Positions 9,255 to 18,187 of a DNA stretch of 64,000 nucleotides are shown here, piece after piece. The notes beneath the pieces were generated by a model. The model saw nothing but the letters and a program-made list of their open reading frames with translations. It made no database searches and was not told the DNA's origin. A program made the position numbers and the translations under genes. Source of the DNA: Pseudobdellovibrio sp. (GTDB lineage Bacteria > Bdellovibrionota > Bdellovibrionia > Bdellovibrionales > Bdellovibrionaceae). The stretch spans positions 40,616-104,615 of the forward strand of contig JAMPXC010000006.1 of the NCBI GenBank assembly GCA_023701385.1, given 5' to 3'. Each line of letters opens with the position of its first letter. Positions within the stretch are counted from its first letter, which is position 1.

Positions 9255-11639
9255 TTATTTTTTAATTTGCGGTTGTTCTGCTTGCCCTGTTGACTGCGGA
9301 ACACGTTCACGTTTTAAAACTTTATCGATTGTAGAACCATAAGGGTCTTTACCGCCGTTTTGTTTTAAGAAACGTAAGCGCTCATCGGTTTTGTATCCTA
9401 ACAGATTTTGGGCGTCGGCGCGATTGCGAATAATTTTTGGCGACAAAAACACTAACATATTCACTTTACGTTTAGTTGATTTTTTCGATTTGAAGAACCA
9501 GCCTAAGATTGGTAAGTCCCCTAAAATAGGTACTTTTCTTACTTCTTCTGAATCCTCATCCTTCATCAATCCACCGATTACTGCAGTGTCCCCATTGTTT
9601 AAGACAACGTTTGTATTGATAGAGCGCGTTGCTAGCGGTTGAACAGATCCCGCGAAGTTCGCCGGAACTTGTACGCTTGATAATTGGTTGATTGTTTGTT
9701 TGAACTCCATACGAATTGAATTCGATGTCGGAGAAATAAACGGTTTGATTTCCATTTTGATCGTTGCATCACCGAACTCTGGAGACGACTGCGAAGGAGC
9801 GCCGTTTGTACCTGGAGTTACGATATTACGAGTTACAACTTTATCACCCACTTCGATCGTTGCGGTTTGAGCATCGGTCGCAATAATTTGTGGAGTAGAT
9901 AAGATATTTGTTTTACCGAATTGTTTTACGAATTTTAAATAACCCAGTAAATTGGGAACAGTTGTATTACCTTTAGAAGGGTTAGCTGCATCGATTGGGA
10001 CAGTCACTGAGCCCGTCGAGAATCCTAAGATCGCAGAACCTGCACCAGATAAAGGATTTAATACATCAGAAACATCTTCTGCACTTGATGCGAAACCAGC
10101 TTTACCGCCGCCTTCTTTAAACTGAATTAAACCACCACCAGAAGTTAAACCATCTGAAAGATTCATCTCCATGATGATTGCCTCAACGAACACTTGATCA
10201 CGAGGAATATCTAATTTGTTTAAGATTGATAAAACTTTTTCGTAATCTTGTTTTGAAGCTGATACAACTAATGAGTTTGTATTTTTATCTGATTTAATTG
10301 AAACTTCGCCGCCGAATAAACCTTCACGAACAGCAGCTTGGCCTTGCGGTTGAAAGCCAAAACCTGTTGTCGGAGCGGCTTTCGGAGCAGATTCTTTCGC
10401 CACTTCTGATAAAGTTTTTGCGATATCTTCGGCATTACCATGTTTTACGTAATAAACGTAAACGCCACCTTGGTCTTCGGCGCGCACTTTAAAGTCTAAT
10501 TGGGCCACTAAACGTTTAACACGAGCAATACCAGGGCGGTTACCAACGATAATTAAAGAATTTGTTCTGTCATCAGGAAATACTAAGAACGAAGCGGCTC
10601 CACCAGATTTACCACCCGAAGAAGCGCCACCAGTGCTAAAACGCGGAACGCCCGCGTTAAATCCACCAGTTGTTGCAGGTTTTTGACCTTTATTTACGAT
10701 TTTATCAATTAATTCAGCAATATCTTTAGATTTTGCGTATTTGATACCAACAACTTCTAATTGCTCTTCAAAACCCGGAACATCTAATTGGTTAATGATC
10801 TTCATGATACGATCAATTGATGAACCGAAATCTGAAATGATCATTGAATTCGTTTGTGGGTAAGCTTCGATTTCACCGTAAGATGAATTTAATAAACGAC
10901 CTAACTGTTGTTTAAGTGTTTCAGCAGAAATATGTTTTAAGTGAACTACTTTAGTAATCATTTGATCGGCATTCGGGTAGTATGAACCAGAATAGATATC
11001 AATACCGTCACGTTGAGCAGATCTAGCATTTCTGATTTTCAAGAAACCACCAGAAGGAACGATCGTAAAGCCGTTAATCGCTAAAGATGATAAGAAAGCT
11101 TTGTAAGCTTCGGCTACAGTAATTTTAGATGGAGCGATGATCGTGATTTTACCACGAACTGTTGAGTCGATGATAAAGTTTTTACCCGTTAATTCAGAAA
11201 TCGCTTTGATGATGTCAGTGATATCTACATTCGGAAAGTCGAATGATTCAATTGTTTCAGGAAAATTTTCAGAAGTGATATCTTCAGGATTTGCTTTCGC
11301 AAATTTCTCACGTTGTTTATCAGACAACACAGTTGATTTAGTTCCTTTAGATGAAATCACTTTGTCCGCGCCGCCACCACGTGGAGTTGAAGTATTGCCG
11401 CCACGGTTACCGCCAAAGTTTGTTGATGGCGGTGCGCTTGGCACTGCTGGTGGAGGAGGTGGCATGTCGCCCACTGAAGGCGCTGCAAAATCATCAATTG
11501 GTGGCGGAGGAGGGAAATCCTCAAATTGAGCAAAGCAATAACTTCCTGTTAATTGCGCTGCTAAAAAGCTAGTAACAACAGCAGTCGTCATTACAGTATT
11601 CATTGGTCTTCGACCAAGTACACTTCTTTTAAAGGCCAT
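9255..11639 (-). CDS. gspD: Type II secretion outer-membrane secretin GspD
   Basis: The 794-residue protein has an N-terminal hydrophobic signal (around 14-36), a proline-rich stretch (PPPPPIDDF, PPPPPAVPSAPP), an N0 domain (VDITDIIKAISELTGKNFII) and repeated N1-N3 modules. The C-terminal secretin domain carries VPILGDLPILGWFFKSK. Between N-domains there is a Gly/Ser-rich linker (about 325-350). GspD forms the multimeric gate in the outer membrane. An AGAGG ribosome site precedes the ATG. The basic tail after the secretin domain may bind a pilotin; none is visible nearby. Confidence 0.95.
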   Translation of the reverse strand: MAFKRSVLGRRPMNTVMTTAVVTSFLAAQLTGSYCFAQFEDFPPPPPIDDFAAPSVGDMPPPPPAVPSAPPSTNFGGNRGGNTSTPRGGGADKVISSKGTKSTVLSDKQREKFAKANPEDITSENFPETIESFDFPNVDITDIIKAISELTGKNFIIDSTVRGKITIIAPSKITVAEAYKAFLSSLAINGFTIVPSGGFLKIRNARSAQRDGIDIYSGSYYPNADQMITKVVHLKHISAETLKQQLGRLLNSSYGEIEAYPQTNSMIISDFGSSIDRIMKIINQLDVPGFEEQLEVVGIKYAKSKDIAELIDKIVNKGQKPATTGGFNAGVPRFSTGGASSGGKSGGAASFLVFPDDRTNSLIIVGNRPGIARVKRLVAQLDFKVRAEDQGGVYVYYVKHGNAEDIAKTLSEVAKESAPKAAPTTGFGFQPQGQAAVREGLFGGEVSIKSDKNTNSLVVSASKQDYEKVLSILNKLDIPRDQVFVEAIIMEMNLSDGLTSGGGLIQFKEGGGKAGFASSAEDVSDVLNPLSGAGSAILGFSTGSVTVPIDAANPSKGNTTVPNLLGYLKFVKQFGKTNILSTPQIIATDAQTATIEVGDKVVTRNIVTPGTNGAPSQSSPEFGDATIKMEIKPFISPTSNSIRMEFKQTINQLSSVQVPANFAGSVQPLATRSINTNVVLNNGDTAVIGGLMKDEDSEEVRKVPILGDLPILGWFFKSKKSTKRKVNMLVFLSPKIIRNRADAQNLLGYKTDERLRFLKQNGGKDPYGSTIDKVLKRERVPQSTGQAEQPQIKK

Positions 11640-11650
11640 CTTCTACCTCT

Positions 11651-12574
11651 TTACTGAATTTCATAGTTAAAATCTTGGTCAGATCCGTTGACCTCTACGC
11701 CGAGTTTAACTTTGCTTTCTTTTTTTAATTTATTAAACATTTCCATCGCACTTTGAATGCTGTTTACAGGTTCGCCACCAGCTGACTTAATCAGTGTTCC
11801 GCGAGGCAGGCCCATTTGTTCAAAGATCGATCCTGGTTGGTAATCGACTAAACGATAACCGTTGATTTCACCTGTATTAGGGTCACGGTTTGGAAGCGCA
11901 CGCGCTTGCATTAATAAGCCTGATAAATCGTTTAAGTATTTATTTAAATCCGCACGCTTGATGCGGAATGTGTTGTTGCCAATAGCTTGAATGTCTTTAC
12001 CACCAGCTTTAACCGGGCCCGCAGAAGGGCGGCTTGAATCGAAATTAACTTTCGTATTGCCTTTAGCGATTTCGATATACTCTAAACCACCGTTATTTAA
12101 ATTTCTGAAATACACGATGCCGCGTTCAACTTTTTCAACTTTGGCCATGTTTTCGATTTCAGCGCCCACCATGTAAGAGCCAGACATATTTTTTGATTTT
12201 ACTTCAATCGCGGCTACTGATTTTGAGGGATCAGAGTGAACAAGTGTGCCGATTAAATTTAAAGGTAAACTTGATTGCACAGGGATATCTTCTTTTTGCT
12301 CGGCTTGTTCTGCGTTCACAGCAGCTAGCGCATCAGGAATTGTGCCGCTTGAAGAAAATAAATTACGCGATGTAATAGCTGAATACTGACTGCGGTCAAC
12401 ATAACCAGAAGTTTGTTGTTTCGGCGCTTTTTTTGGAGGTGCAGATTGGGGTAGGAAGTATTCGCGTACGTAGATAATTCCCAAGTCGGCTGCGGTGAAG
12501 CCAATGAAAAGCAGTAGCCCGTAAAGAGCCCATTTTTGGATGGTTGATCGTTGTTGCGCGCTCAGTTTTTTCAT
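11651..12574 (-). CDS. gspC: Type II secretion protein GspC with PDZ domain
   Basis: First gene of the T2SS operon, 307 residues. It has a short cytoplasmic start, one TM helix (about 16-34), a homology region beginning near SRNLFSSSG and a C-terminal PDZ domain (GYRLVDYQPGSIFEQMGL onward). GspC links the inner-membrane platform to the secretin N0 domain. The longest frame begins at a TTG at 12580. The ATG at 12574 has GGA 8 nt upstream and is preferred. The gene is divergent from the hypothetical gene at 12733. Confidence 0.92.
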   Translation of the reverse strand: MKKLSAQQRSTIQKWALYGLLLFIGFTAADLGIIYVREYFLPQSAPPKKAPKQQTSGYVDRSQYSAITSRNLFSSSGTIPDALAAVNAEQAEQKEDIPVQSSLPLNLIGTLVHSDPSKSVAAIEVKSKNMSGSYMVGAEIENMAKVEKVERGIVYFRNLNNGGLEYIEIAKGNTKVNFDSSRPSAGPVKAGGKDIQAIGNNTFRIKRADLNKYLNDLSGLLMQARALPNRDPNTGEINGYRLVDYQPGSIFEQMGLPRGTLIKSAGGEPVNSIQSAMEMFNKLKKESKVKLGVEVNGSDQDFNYEIQ

Positions 12575-12732
12575 AGTCAATTTCCAGTTTTCAGCATAAC
12601 AATGATGGGGGCTCCTGGTTAGGTGATTAACGTGACTAAGGTGAAGTCTAGACCTAGGTTGTGATTTGCGGCTAAGGGCTGGTAATCCCAGACTAGATAG
12701 ACTATTCTTAGATCTAGCATCAGGCGAGGACT

Positions 12733-13221
12733 ATGACGGTCATCTACTTCACGGACGGAGCACTCATTGACGATTGTTTGATTCGAAGATCACTTCTTCG
12801 GATCCCGGAAGTTATTGAGTCGTTACGTAAGTCACAAGACGAATTCATCGGTTGTGATTTGTTTGCCGCGATGAACGAAACGCAAGTCTACCGTTCGTTA
12901 AACTATCACCAAAAAACTCATTTAAAATCGATTTTGCAAAATGCACTTTTTCGTCGTTGGATGAAAAAGGGTATTGAACCTGATTTGATTTTAAAACGTA
13001 ACGACTACAGTTCTTATGAGTTAACACAGCTTTTTCAAAAGCTTTCAACAATTGATACCTTGAATGTGGTGACGATCGGACCGGGTTTTGATGATTTAGA
13101 GAGTTTCTTTCGTTTGCGCTTAAAATTGAATTCAAAACCAATTAATGAGTTTATATCACAAGATCCCCATTTAAATTGGTTCTGGAACGAGATCCGCTCA
13201 AGCCTAGAGCTTCATTCGTAG
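12733..13221 (+). CDS. Hypothetical protein, 162 residues
   Basis: Not recognised. It is a soluble protein with no signal peptide or TM helix. It opens MTVIYFTDGALIDDCLIRRS, and the C-terminal half has alternating strands and helices (LNVVTIGPGFDDLESFF). The start has an upstream AGGCGAGG ribosome site. It is divergent from gspC and shares a 158-nt intergenic region, so some link to T2SS regulation is possible but unproven. A terminator follows at 13271. The 10-mer CTAGACCTAG lies 85 nt upstream of the start. Confidence 0.7.
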   Translation: MTVIYFTDGALIDDCLIRRSLLRIPEVIESLRKSQDEFIGCDLFAAMNETQVYRSLNYHQKTHLKSILQNALFRRWMKKGIEPDLILKRNDYSSYELTQLFQKLSTIDTLNVVTIGPGFDDLESFFRLRLKLNSKPINEFISQDPHLNWFWNEIRSSLELHS

Positions 13222-13270
13222 CTTAAAAAACAGGTACTTTTTTCAAGAATTCTTTAAGAATCGGCTAAGA

Positions 13271-13295
13271 CCCATATTCTTATGGGCGTTTTTAT
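13271..13295 (+). terminator. Intrinsic terminator after the 12733 gene
   Basis: The hairpin CCCATA-TTCT-TATGGG (13271-13286) is followed by CG and a T-rich tract (TTTTTATATATTTTTT). It ends transcription of the 12733 gene. The T-rich tract also lies just upstream of the lipoprotein gene at 13344 and may contribute to its promoter. Confidence 0.8.
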
Positions 13296-13343
13296 ATATT
13301 TTTTGATATACCAGTGTCGCACCATTTTTCGGGGGATGAGCTT

Positions 13344-14291
13344 ATGCAAAACAAACTGGTTTTAACGCTTTCAACTGTGATCTTAACGACGTCTTTATTT
13401 TCCTGCGCACCCAAAGACGACAAACTTTTAACTGGCGGCAATCGCAGCGGTTCAGGTGATGTTCAATCCCTAAATATCGAAGGTGATAAAGCAGAGTCTG
13501 CAAGATACTTAGGTGTTTCTTTAGACCGCGCTTTTGAAGGCTTGGCTTTATTAAAATCAGTTTTAAATCCAGAGTATGCAAGCTTACAAAAACTATCTAT
13601 TGCCGCAGGTAAATTTGAGCCAGACGTTTTAGATATGAACACAGATTTATATCTTGAAAGTGAGTTAAAGGGGCAATTCGCAGGTCGCATTAACTACGCT
13701 ATCGAAAAATTAGAAAAAGACCAAGACGGTAAAGTTGTTACTTTGGTTTTGAAATCAGTAAACACAAAATTGGAAACAAAACATTTTAAAGAGAATTCTC
13801 TAAAAGGCCCTTTCATATCTTCTAATAACATGAACGATCGTATCGTGATCTCTAAAGGTGTGCGTGAAAGATCATACGTTTTAACGATCGAAAAAACAGA
13901 AGAATTTGGTTTAGCTAAAAACACAACAGCCTACTCAAACACTCAAATCAAACTTGAATTTGCGTGGGACGGTTCATCTGAAATGTTAAACGAAGCGGTT
14001 AAAGTAACTGCGCTAAGAGTGAATGCTCGTATGCACGGTGCAAGAACTGGTGCAATTATGCTAAAAGATGTGAACCCTAATTTAACTGTGAACTTAGGTT
14101 CATGCTTAAGCGCAAATGGCGAATTAAATATCGTTCGTGATAGTAAAACTTTAAAAGGTGAAAAACCTGCGGAACTAAAAGCGACTTTAGTTAAAATCGA
14201 AGACTCTTCGTTAACTATCGAGAATTCAGCTTCGAAGGCGTTATCGTGTGATGTACGCCCTCGCGTAGATTTAACTAGATTCTTACGCTAG
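13344..14291 (+). CDS. Putative lipoprotein of unknown function
   Basis: The 315-residue protein has a lipoprotein signal MQNKLVLTLSTVILTT with lipobox LFSC (cysteine about residue 20 of the chosen start). A GTG at 13314 would extend it by ten residues. The ATG at 13344 follows GGGGGA by 7 nt and puts the signal peptide at the N-terminus, so it is preferred. The mature part is mostly beta-rich with several lysine/glutamate segments. Two cysteines near the end (LGSCLSANG, LSCDVRPR) may form a disulfide. No family was recognised. It converges with the next gene with no gap between stop codons. Confidence 0.75.
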   Translation: MQNKLVLTLSTVILTTSLFSCAPKDDKLLTGGNRSGSGDVQSLNIEGDKAESARYLGVSLDRAFEGLALLKSVLNPEYASLQKLSIAAGKFEPDVLDMNTDLYLESELKGQFAGRINYAIEKLEKDQDGKVVTLVLKSVNTKLETKHFKENSLKGPFISSNNMNDRIVISKGVRERSYVLTIEKTEEFGLAKNTTAYSNTQIKLEFAWDGSSEMLNEAVKVTALRVNARMHGARTGAIMLKDVNPNLTVNLGSCLSANGELNIVRDSKTLKGEKPAELKATLVKIEDSSLTIENSASKALSCDVRPRVDLTRFLR

Positions 14292-15452
14292 TTATTTTTT
14301 CTTAGAACTTGAAATTTTAAGTCTTGAATAAAGAGGGAAGTGGTCAGCAACTCCCTCTTTTTTTTCGTCATCAAAACGTAGCGGTGATCCGTGAAGGCTG
14401 TTATCAGGTGTGATTACAGTCTGAATTGATTCTGGAATTAAAGTTAATCCCGCTTTAGAAATTGAGTTTCCGTAAACCATCACATCTAAGAATGACCATT
14501 CACCTTTGTAGTTATGGCTTCCTTTGCAGTGATCGCAACCCACTAGATGAGACACTGGGCCTGCTTGGCTTAAGATTTTTGAAAAGTAACCGTTACGGCC
14601 TTCTTCTGTCGCGGTGATATTCATATCGCCACCAATGATAGTTGCGCGTCCTTTTTTCTCATATTCAAGGATTTTAGTTTTAATAAACTCAACAGCCTGT
14701 TTTCTCCATGCGGTCGGGTTGGCTTGTGAGGGAAAGTGCACCGCCATGACAGTAAGTTCTTTTTTATTCGGTAAAATTACCGTAGCTTCAATCACGCCGC
14801 GCGAACGTTTCGCGTATTTAAGTTGTTCGGGATTTTCATCTTTGTAGGGAATGATGTGCAGAACTGGTTTACCTTTAAGAGGGAATTTTGTTAAAATCGC
14901 CGGATCGATACCGCGCAAGTCGGGGCCTTCAATCAGCACGCGTGTTTGGTAGCCTAATCCTTGCAGTTGTGTATCGACCAGTTTGTTTAAGATACTGATG
15001 TTTTCAACCTCAGCCATAAGAATAATGTCGGGGCCCCTGCCGTGGTCGATATATTTGATGGTTTTTCCCACCTGTGAAAGTTTGAACGCGACAATTTCGT
15101 CATTCCAGTCTTTAAAATTACACTCGTCGCGGTAGAATTTTGATTTTACTTTCATACAAAATTCGCCCACTTCAGCTGTGCCTTTCTGGGCGCGCGGAAG
15201 GTAGGCGTAATCTTCAGTGCCGTTGTCGTGAAGGTTATCGAACATATTTTCTACGTTAAAGGTCATTATTGAAACTTCATCTTCGCCCTTTGAAAGGCGC
15301 TCCGGTGGCACGATATCTTCTATTGAGGTTTTGGCCGAAGTTTCACCTTTCGTGTCTTTACTTGTACAGCCGGTAAAAGCCATTAAAAGCGACATAAAAG
15401 CGACTATAGTTAATCTTGATTGAATCTTAAAAAGAGCTTGTATTTTTTCCAT
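14292..15452 (-). CDS. Endonuclease/exonuclease/phosphatase-family lipoprotein
   Basis: The 386-residue protein carries a lipobox (LLMAFTGC) and an EEP (DNase I-like) fold. The motifs seen are MTFNVENMFD, a catalytic-type glutamate in LMAEVENI, IGGDMNITATEEGRN and the terminal GVADHFPLYSRLKI with the active-site Asp-His pair. Members cleave phosphodiesters of nucleic acids or phosphoinositides; here it would be anchored at the envelope. A TTG at 15497 gives a longer frame without a ribosome site. The ATG at 15452 places the signal sequence correctly. As an exported nuclease it could help digest prey nucleic acid (inference). Confidence 0.82.
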   Translation of the reverse strand: MEKIQALFKIQSRLTIVAFMSLLMAFTGCTSKDTKGETSAKTSIEDIVPPERLSKGEDEVSIMTFNVENMFDNLHDNGTEDYAYLPRAQKGTAEVGEFCMKVKSKFYRDECNFKDWNDEIVAFKLSQVGKTIKYIDHGRGPDIILMAEVENISILNKLVDTQLQGLGYQTRVLIEGPDLRGIDPAILTKFPLKGKPVLHIIPYKDENPEQLKYAKRSRGVIEATVILPNKKELTVMAVHFPSQANPTAWRKQAVEFIKTKILEYEKKGRATIIGGDMNITATEEGRNGYFSKILSQAGPVSHLVGCDHCKGSHNYKGEWSFLDVMVYGNSISKAGLTLIPESIQTVITPDNSLHGSPLRFDDEKKEGVADHFPLYSRLKISSSKKK

Positions 15453-15558
15453 GTTATGACAGTAATCGACACCGGATTTTAAAGGTAGTTTAGACAATTT
15501 TTACCGCGCTGTGATATATATGCAGGCAACTTGTGTCCGGTAGACTTATGGGGGAATC

Positions 15559-16437
15559 ATGAAGTTAAAAGGCTTATTATTGGTAGCGATGATCTTTGTC
15601 GCAGGTTTTGCAAATGCTCAAAGCGACAACGAACCAGCAGGTTCAAACACCGCTTCGGTGGGTGAAAACAAAGCTGAAAAAAGCAAGTTCGGTATTTCGT
15701 GGTACTTTATCGGCGGGCAAACTCTTAACCAAGAAACAGAGCAATTATCTTCTTTTGATATTTTCGATTCTTACCTTTCATTCAATTACAAAGTTTCAGA
15801 TGATTTCCGTATTTCGGCGCGCCCAGCTTTTGGTTATGCCCTTCAGGGAACAACGAACTCGGGCCGTGAAACAAATGACAGAGCTCGTGTGCGTGACTTC
15901 TCTTTTGTAGCTGCTTTTTCAAATCTGTTTGAAGAGTCTTTGCCGGCTTCTACAAGTTACAGATTAGCGCCTCGCTTATACTTACCAACTTCTGATGGTT
16001 CAAAAGAAGAGGGTATGATTGCGCGTCTTCGTTTAGAGCAATCTTTACGTTGGAATTTTGCGCGATATTCATCTTTAAGTTTTTACGCAAAACCAAGTTA
16101 CTACTTTCAAAGAAGCACAACTTATATGACTTCTACGGGTAAAATTCGCACTACAAAAGCTGCTGATTCTGAGCACGGTGTTGAGTTGTCATACTCTTTA
16201 AGTAAAATGTTTTCTGTAAAGCCGGCTTTAAACTTTATCGAAAGCTGGTCAAATGCTTCAGCAGCCAATAACCAATCAACGTATAGATCGAGTGTTGTTG
16301 ATTACCGTTTAGGTTTAGAAGTTCGTGCGATGAGAGAGTTAAGCTTCACGATTGGTGTACAGCAAGAGCAAGACTTGTTAGCTAAACAAGATGATGAGTT
16401 CAGTTACTCGTTGTTAACGGCAGGTACCTTGTTTTAA
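15559..16437 (+). CDS. Outer-membrane beta-barrel protein
   Basis: The 292-residue protein has a clear Sec signal (MKLKGLLLVAMIFVAGFANA, cleavage before Q). Alternating amphipathic strands run to the C-terminus, and it ends in phenylalanine, as outer-membrane barrels do. No plug or enzymatic motif was seen, so it may be a porin-like or structural protein of unknown specificity. A GGGGGAA ribosome site sits 5 nt from the ATG. An extended -10-like TGTGATATAT lies at about 15510-15521. A terminator follows at 16464. Confidence 0.78.
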   Translation: MKLKGLLLVAMIFVAGFANAQSDNEPAGSNTASVGENKAEKSKFGISWYFIGGQTLNQETEQLSSFDIFDSYLSFNYKVSDDFRISARPAFGYALQGTTNSGRETNDRARVRDFSFVAAFSNLFEESLPASTSYRLAPRLYLPTSDGSKEEGMIARLRLEQSLRWNFARYSSLSFYAKPSYYFQRSTTYMTSTGKIRTTKAADSEHGVELSYSLSKMFSVKPALNFIESWSNASAANNQSTYRSSVVDYRLGLEVRAMRELSFTIGVQQEQDLLAKQDDEFSYSLLTAGTLF

Positions 16438-16463
16438 TCATAGGAACAGTTCATCTAGGGTAA

Positions 16464-16490
16464 AAAGCGACCTAATCGGTCGCTTTTTTT
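16464..16490 (+). terminator. Intrinsic terminator after the outer-membrane protein gene
   Basis: The stem GCGACC (16467-16472) pairs with GGTCGC (16478-16483) around TAATC, extended by A-T pairs and followed by a run of seven T. A run of five A precedes it, so it may also stop transcription arriving from the convergent gene on the minus strand. Confidence 0.9.
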
Positions 16491-16507
16491 ATTTCTAAAG
16501 CTTGTTG

Positions 16508-17401
16508 TTAAATATCGAAATCTTCTGAAATTTTGATTTGGTGGCTTTGGCCCGCCCATGTGAATTCGATCTCTTGAGCGCGTAGGGCGATTTTGTTTTC
16601 ATTGTCACCTAAGCGGCTTCCGTAAAGTCTATCGCCAATAATAGGGGCGCCCACTTCTGAAACCTGTGATCGGATCTGGTGGGTGCGGCCAGTGAGTAAA
16701 TCAATTTTAATCCAGCTATAGTTACTTAAAATTTTTTGCTGCTCGATTTTAAGTTCGCAGATATCCCAACCTTCATGCGCCACTTGTGAAACTTTTTTTG
16801 GCGCGCGCGGGGAGGGCTCCATGTAGTGCACTAAATGATTCGGAAGTTTTTCGGTTGTTTCAACTAAGGCCACGTATTTTTTAGTGATCAGTTTTTTTTG
16901 TAACTGCGTATTAAAGCTATTTACGAACTGATTGTTTTTTCCGTAAACGATTAAGCCTTCAGTTAAAGTGTCTAAGCGGTGAGTGATTAAAAGTTTTGTA
17001 TTAAGGGCTATCGATAATTGTGTCAGCGAGTTTTCGATTTGATTATCAACGGACGGGTGGCTTGGAATATTATTCGGCTTATTTAAAATCACGAAATCCT
17101 GGTGATCAAAGACGATGCGCGATTTCCAATCATAATTCACAGTGTATCTGCGCGGTTTTGTGTGCACGCGAATATGCGTATTTTCTGTGACTTCATCACC
17201 AGTTTGCGCGCGTTTGCTATTTACATAAACACTTCCTAATTGAATGAGGAAGTTAATTTGTTCCAGCGGCTGCTCTAAGACTTCAGAGGTAATTTCATTA
17301 AGCGCACCAGACTTTGGACTATTAAAATGCTTAACTCCGTATTCGAAGCCTTGAGACTGGATTTGAGTTTGGTTTTTAAGCATGCCGAATGGATAGCACA
17401 C
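16508..17401 (-). CDS. RluA-family pseudouridine synthase
   Basis: The 297-residue enzyme has an N-terminal S4-like RNA-binding region (about 35-75) and a catalytic domain. The catalytic domain contains the active-site motif HRLDTLTEGLIVYGKN (Asp nucleophile), the conserved GRTHQIRSQVSEVGAPIIGD and LYG. It isomerises uridine in rRNA or tRNA; which site cannot be read from sequence. The frame starts at a GTG with AGG 5 nt upstream. An ATG at 17383 is an alternative start. The glutamate after the Thr in HRLDxxTxGL is slightly unusual (Ser is common). Confidence 0.88.
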   Translation of the reverse strand: MCYPFGMLKNQTQIQSQGFEYGVKHFNSPKSGALNEITSEVLEQPLEQINFLIQLGSVYVNSKRAQTGDEVTENTHIRVHTKPRRYTVNYDWKSRIVFDHQDFVILNKPNNIPSHPSVDNQIENSLTQLSIALNTKLLITHRLDTLTEGLIVYGKNNQFVNSFNTQLQKKLITKKYVALVETTEKLPNHLVHYMEPSPRAPKKVSQVAHEGWDICELKIEQQKILSNYSWIKIDLLTGRTHQIRSQVSEVGAPIIGDRLYGSRLGDNENKIALRAQEIEFTWAGQSHQIKISEDFDI

Positions 17402-17458
17402 TGTACCTATTTAACTCAAGACCTTAACTTTGTGGGCTTTTCGTTTCATTATATTTAG

Positions 17459-18145
17459 ATGTTTCAAGAAACCATGCAATGTCTGTTCAACAATGCAGAC
17501 AAGTTAACTTGCTTAGCCCCATACGCTTATGAGCCGGGGTGGATTTATTTTTTCTTGATCGTTATGATGCTTTTATCAGCGGTAGGTCTTCCGCTTCCAG
17601 AAGAAGTCACTTTAGTGTCGGTGGGAATTTTAGCTTATATGGGAGCAAACCCTGATAAGTATCCACCGCCATTTCCAGATGCTCCGTTTGTGCATCCAAC
17701 AACCGCTGCAATAGTAGCTTTCTTTGCCGTCTTTCTGTCGGACTTTTTAATTTACGGGATAGGGCGGTTTTTCGGTTCGCGGGTCTTTGAATGGGGACCA
17801 GTTAAGCGTGTTATTTCTTCTGAAGGTCGTTTAAGAATTGAAAAGTGGACGCATAAGTACGGAGCCTTGGCTTGTGGTATTTTTCGTTTCACGCCGGGCA
17901 TTCGTTTTCCGGGGCATTTAGCTTGCGGCATGGTGAAGTTTCCAGCATGGAAATTCGCGCTTGTTGATGGGATCGCCGCGATGATTTCGGTGCCAACGCA
18001 GATTCTAATTTTAGCTCACTACGGTGAAGATATTTTAGGTGTGTTACGTAAATTTAAATTTGTGGTGTTGGGTCTGTGTGTGATCGCGCTACTGGTTTAC
18101 TTGTTTATGAAATGGCGCTCATCAAAAAAAGCGGCCGCCTTATAA
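17459..18145 (+). CDS. DedA-family membrane protein
   Basis: The 228-residue polytopic protein carries the DedA/VTT signature. This comprises the re-entrant region SAVGLPLPEEVTLVSVGILAY near the N-terminus and FRFTPGIRFPGHLACGMVKFP after the central helix, with the conserved arginine and glycine-proline turns. DedA proteins are implicated in undecaprenyl-phosphate or phospholipid flipping and envelope integrity. A glycine-free loop containing proline repeats (PDKYPPPFPDAPF) is inserted in the first half. The 3' end overlaps a hairpin that acts as a terminator for the opposite strand. Confidence 0.87.
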   Translation: MFQETMQCLFNNADKLTCLAPYAYEPGWIYFFLIVMMLLSAVGLPLPEEVTLVSVGILAYMGANPDKYPPPFPDAPFVHPTTAAIVAFFAVFLSDFLIYGIGRFFGSRVFEWGPVKRVISSEGRLRIEKWTHKYGALACGIFRFTPGIRFPGHLACGMVKFPAWKFALVDGIAAMISVPTQILILAHYGEDILGVLRKFKFVVLGLCVIALLVYLFMKWRSSKKAAAL

Positions 18146-18156
18146 AGGGCAGCCGC
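18124..18156 (-). terminator. Minus-strand terminator nested in the dedA 3' end
   Basis: GCGGC at 18131-18135 pairs with GCCGC at 18152-18156, and an inner GCC/GGC also pairs. On the minus strand the hairpin is followed by seven T (18130-18124), so it terminates the 18188 gene. On the plus strand no T run follows. The hairpin spans the dedA stop codon. Confidence 0.8.
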
Positions 18157-18187
18157 AAAAAAATTTGTAAACTTTAAACTGTTGTGC

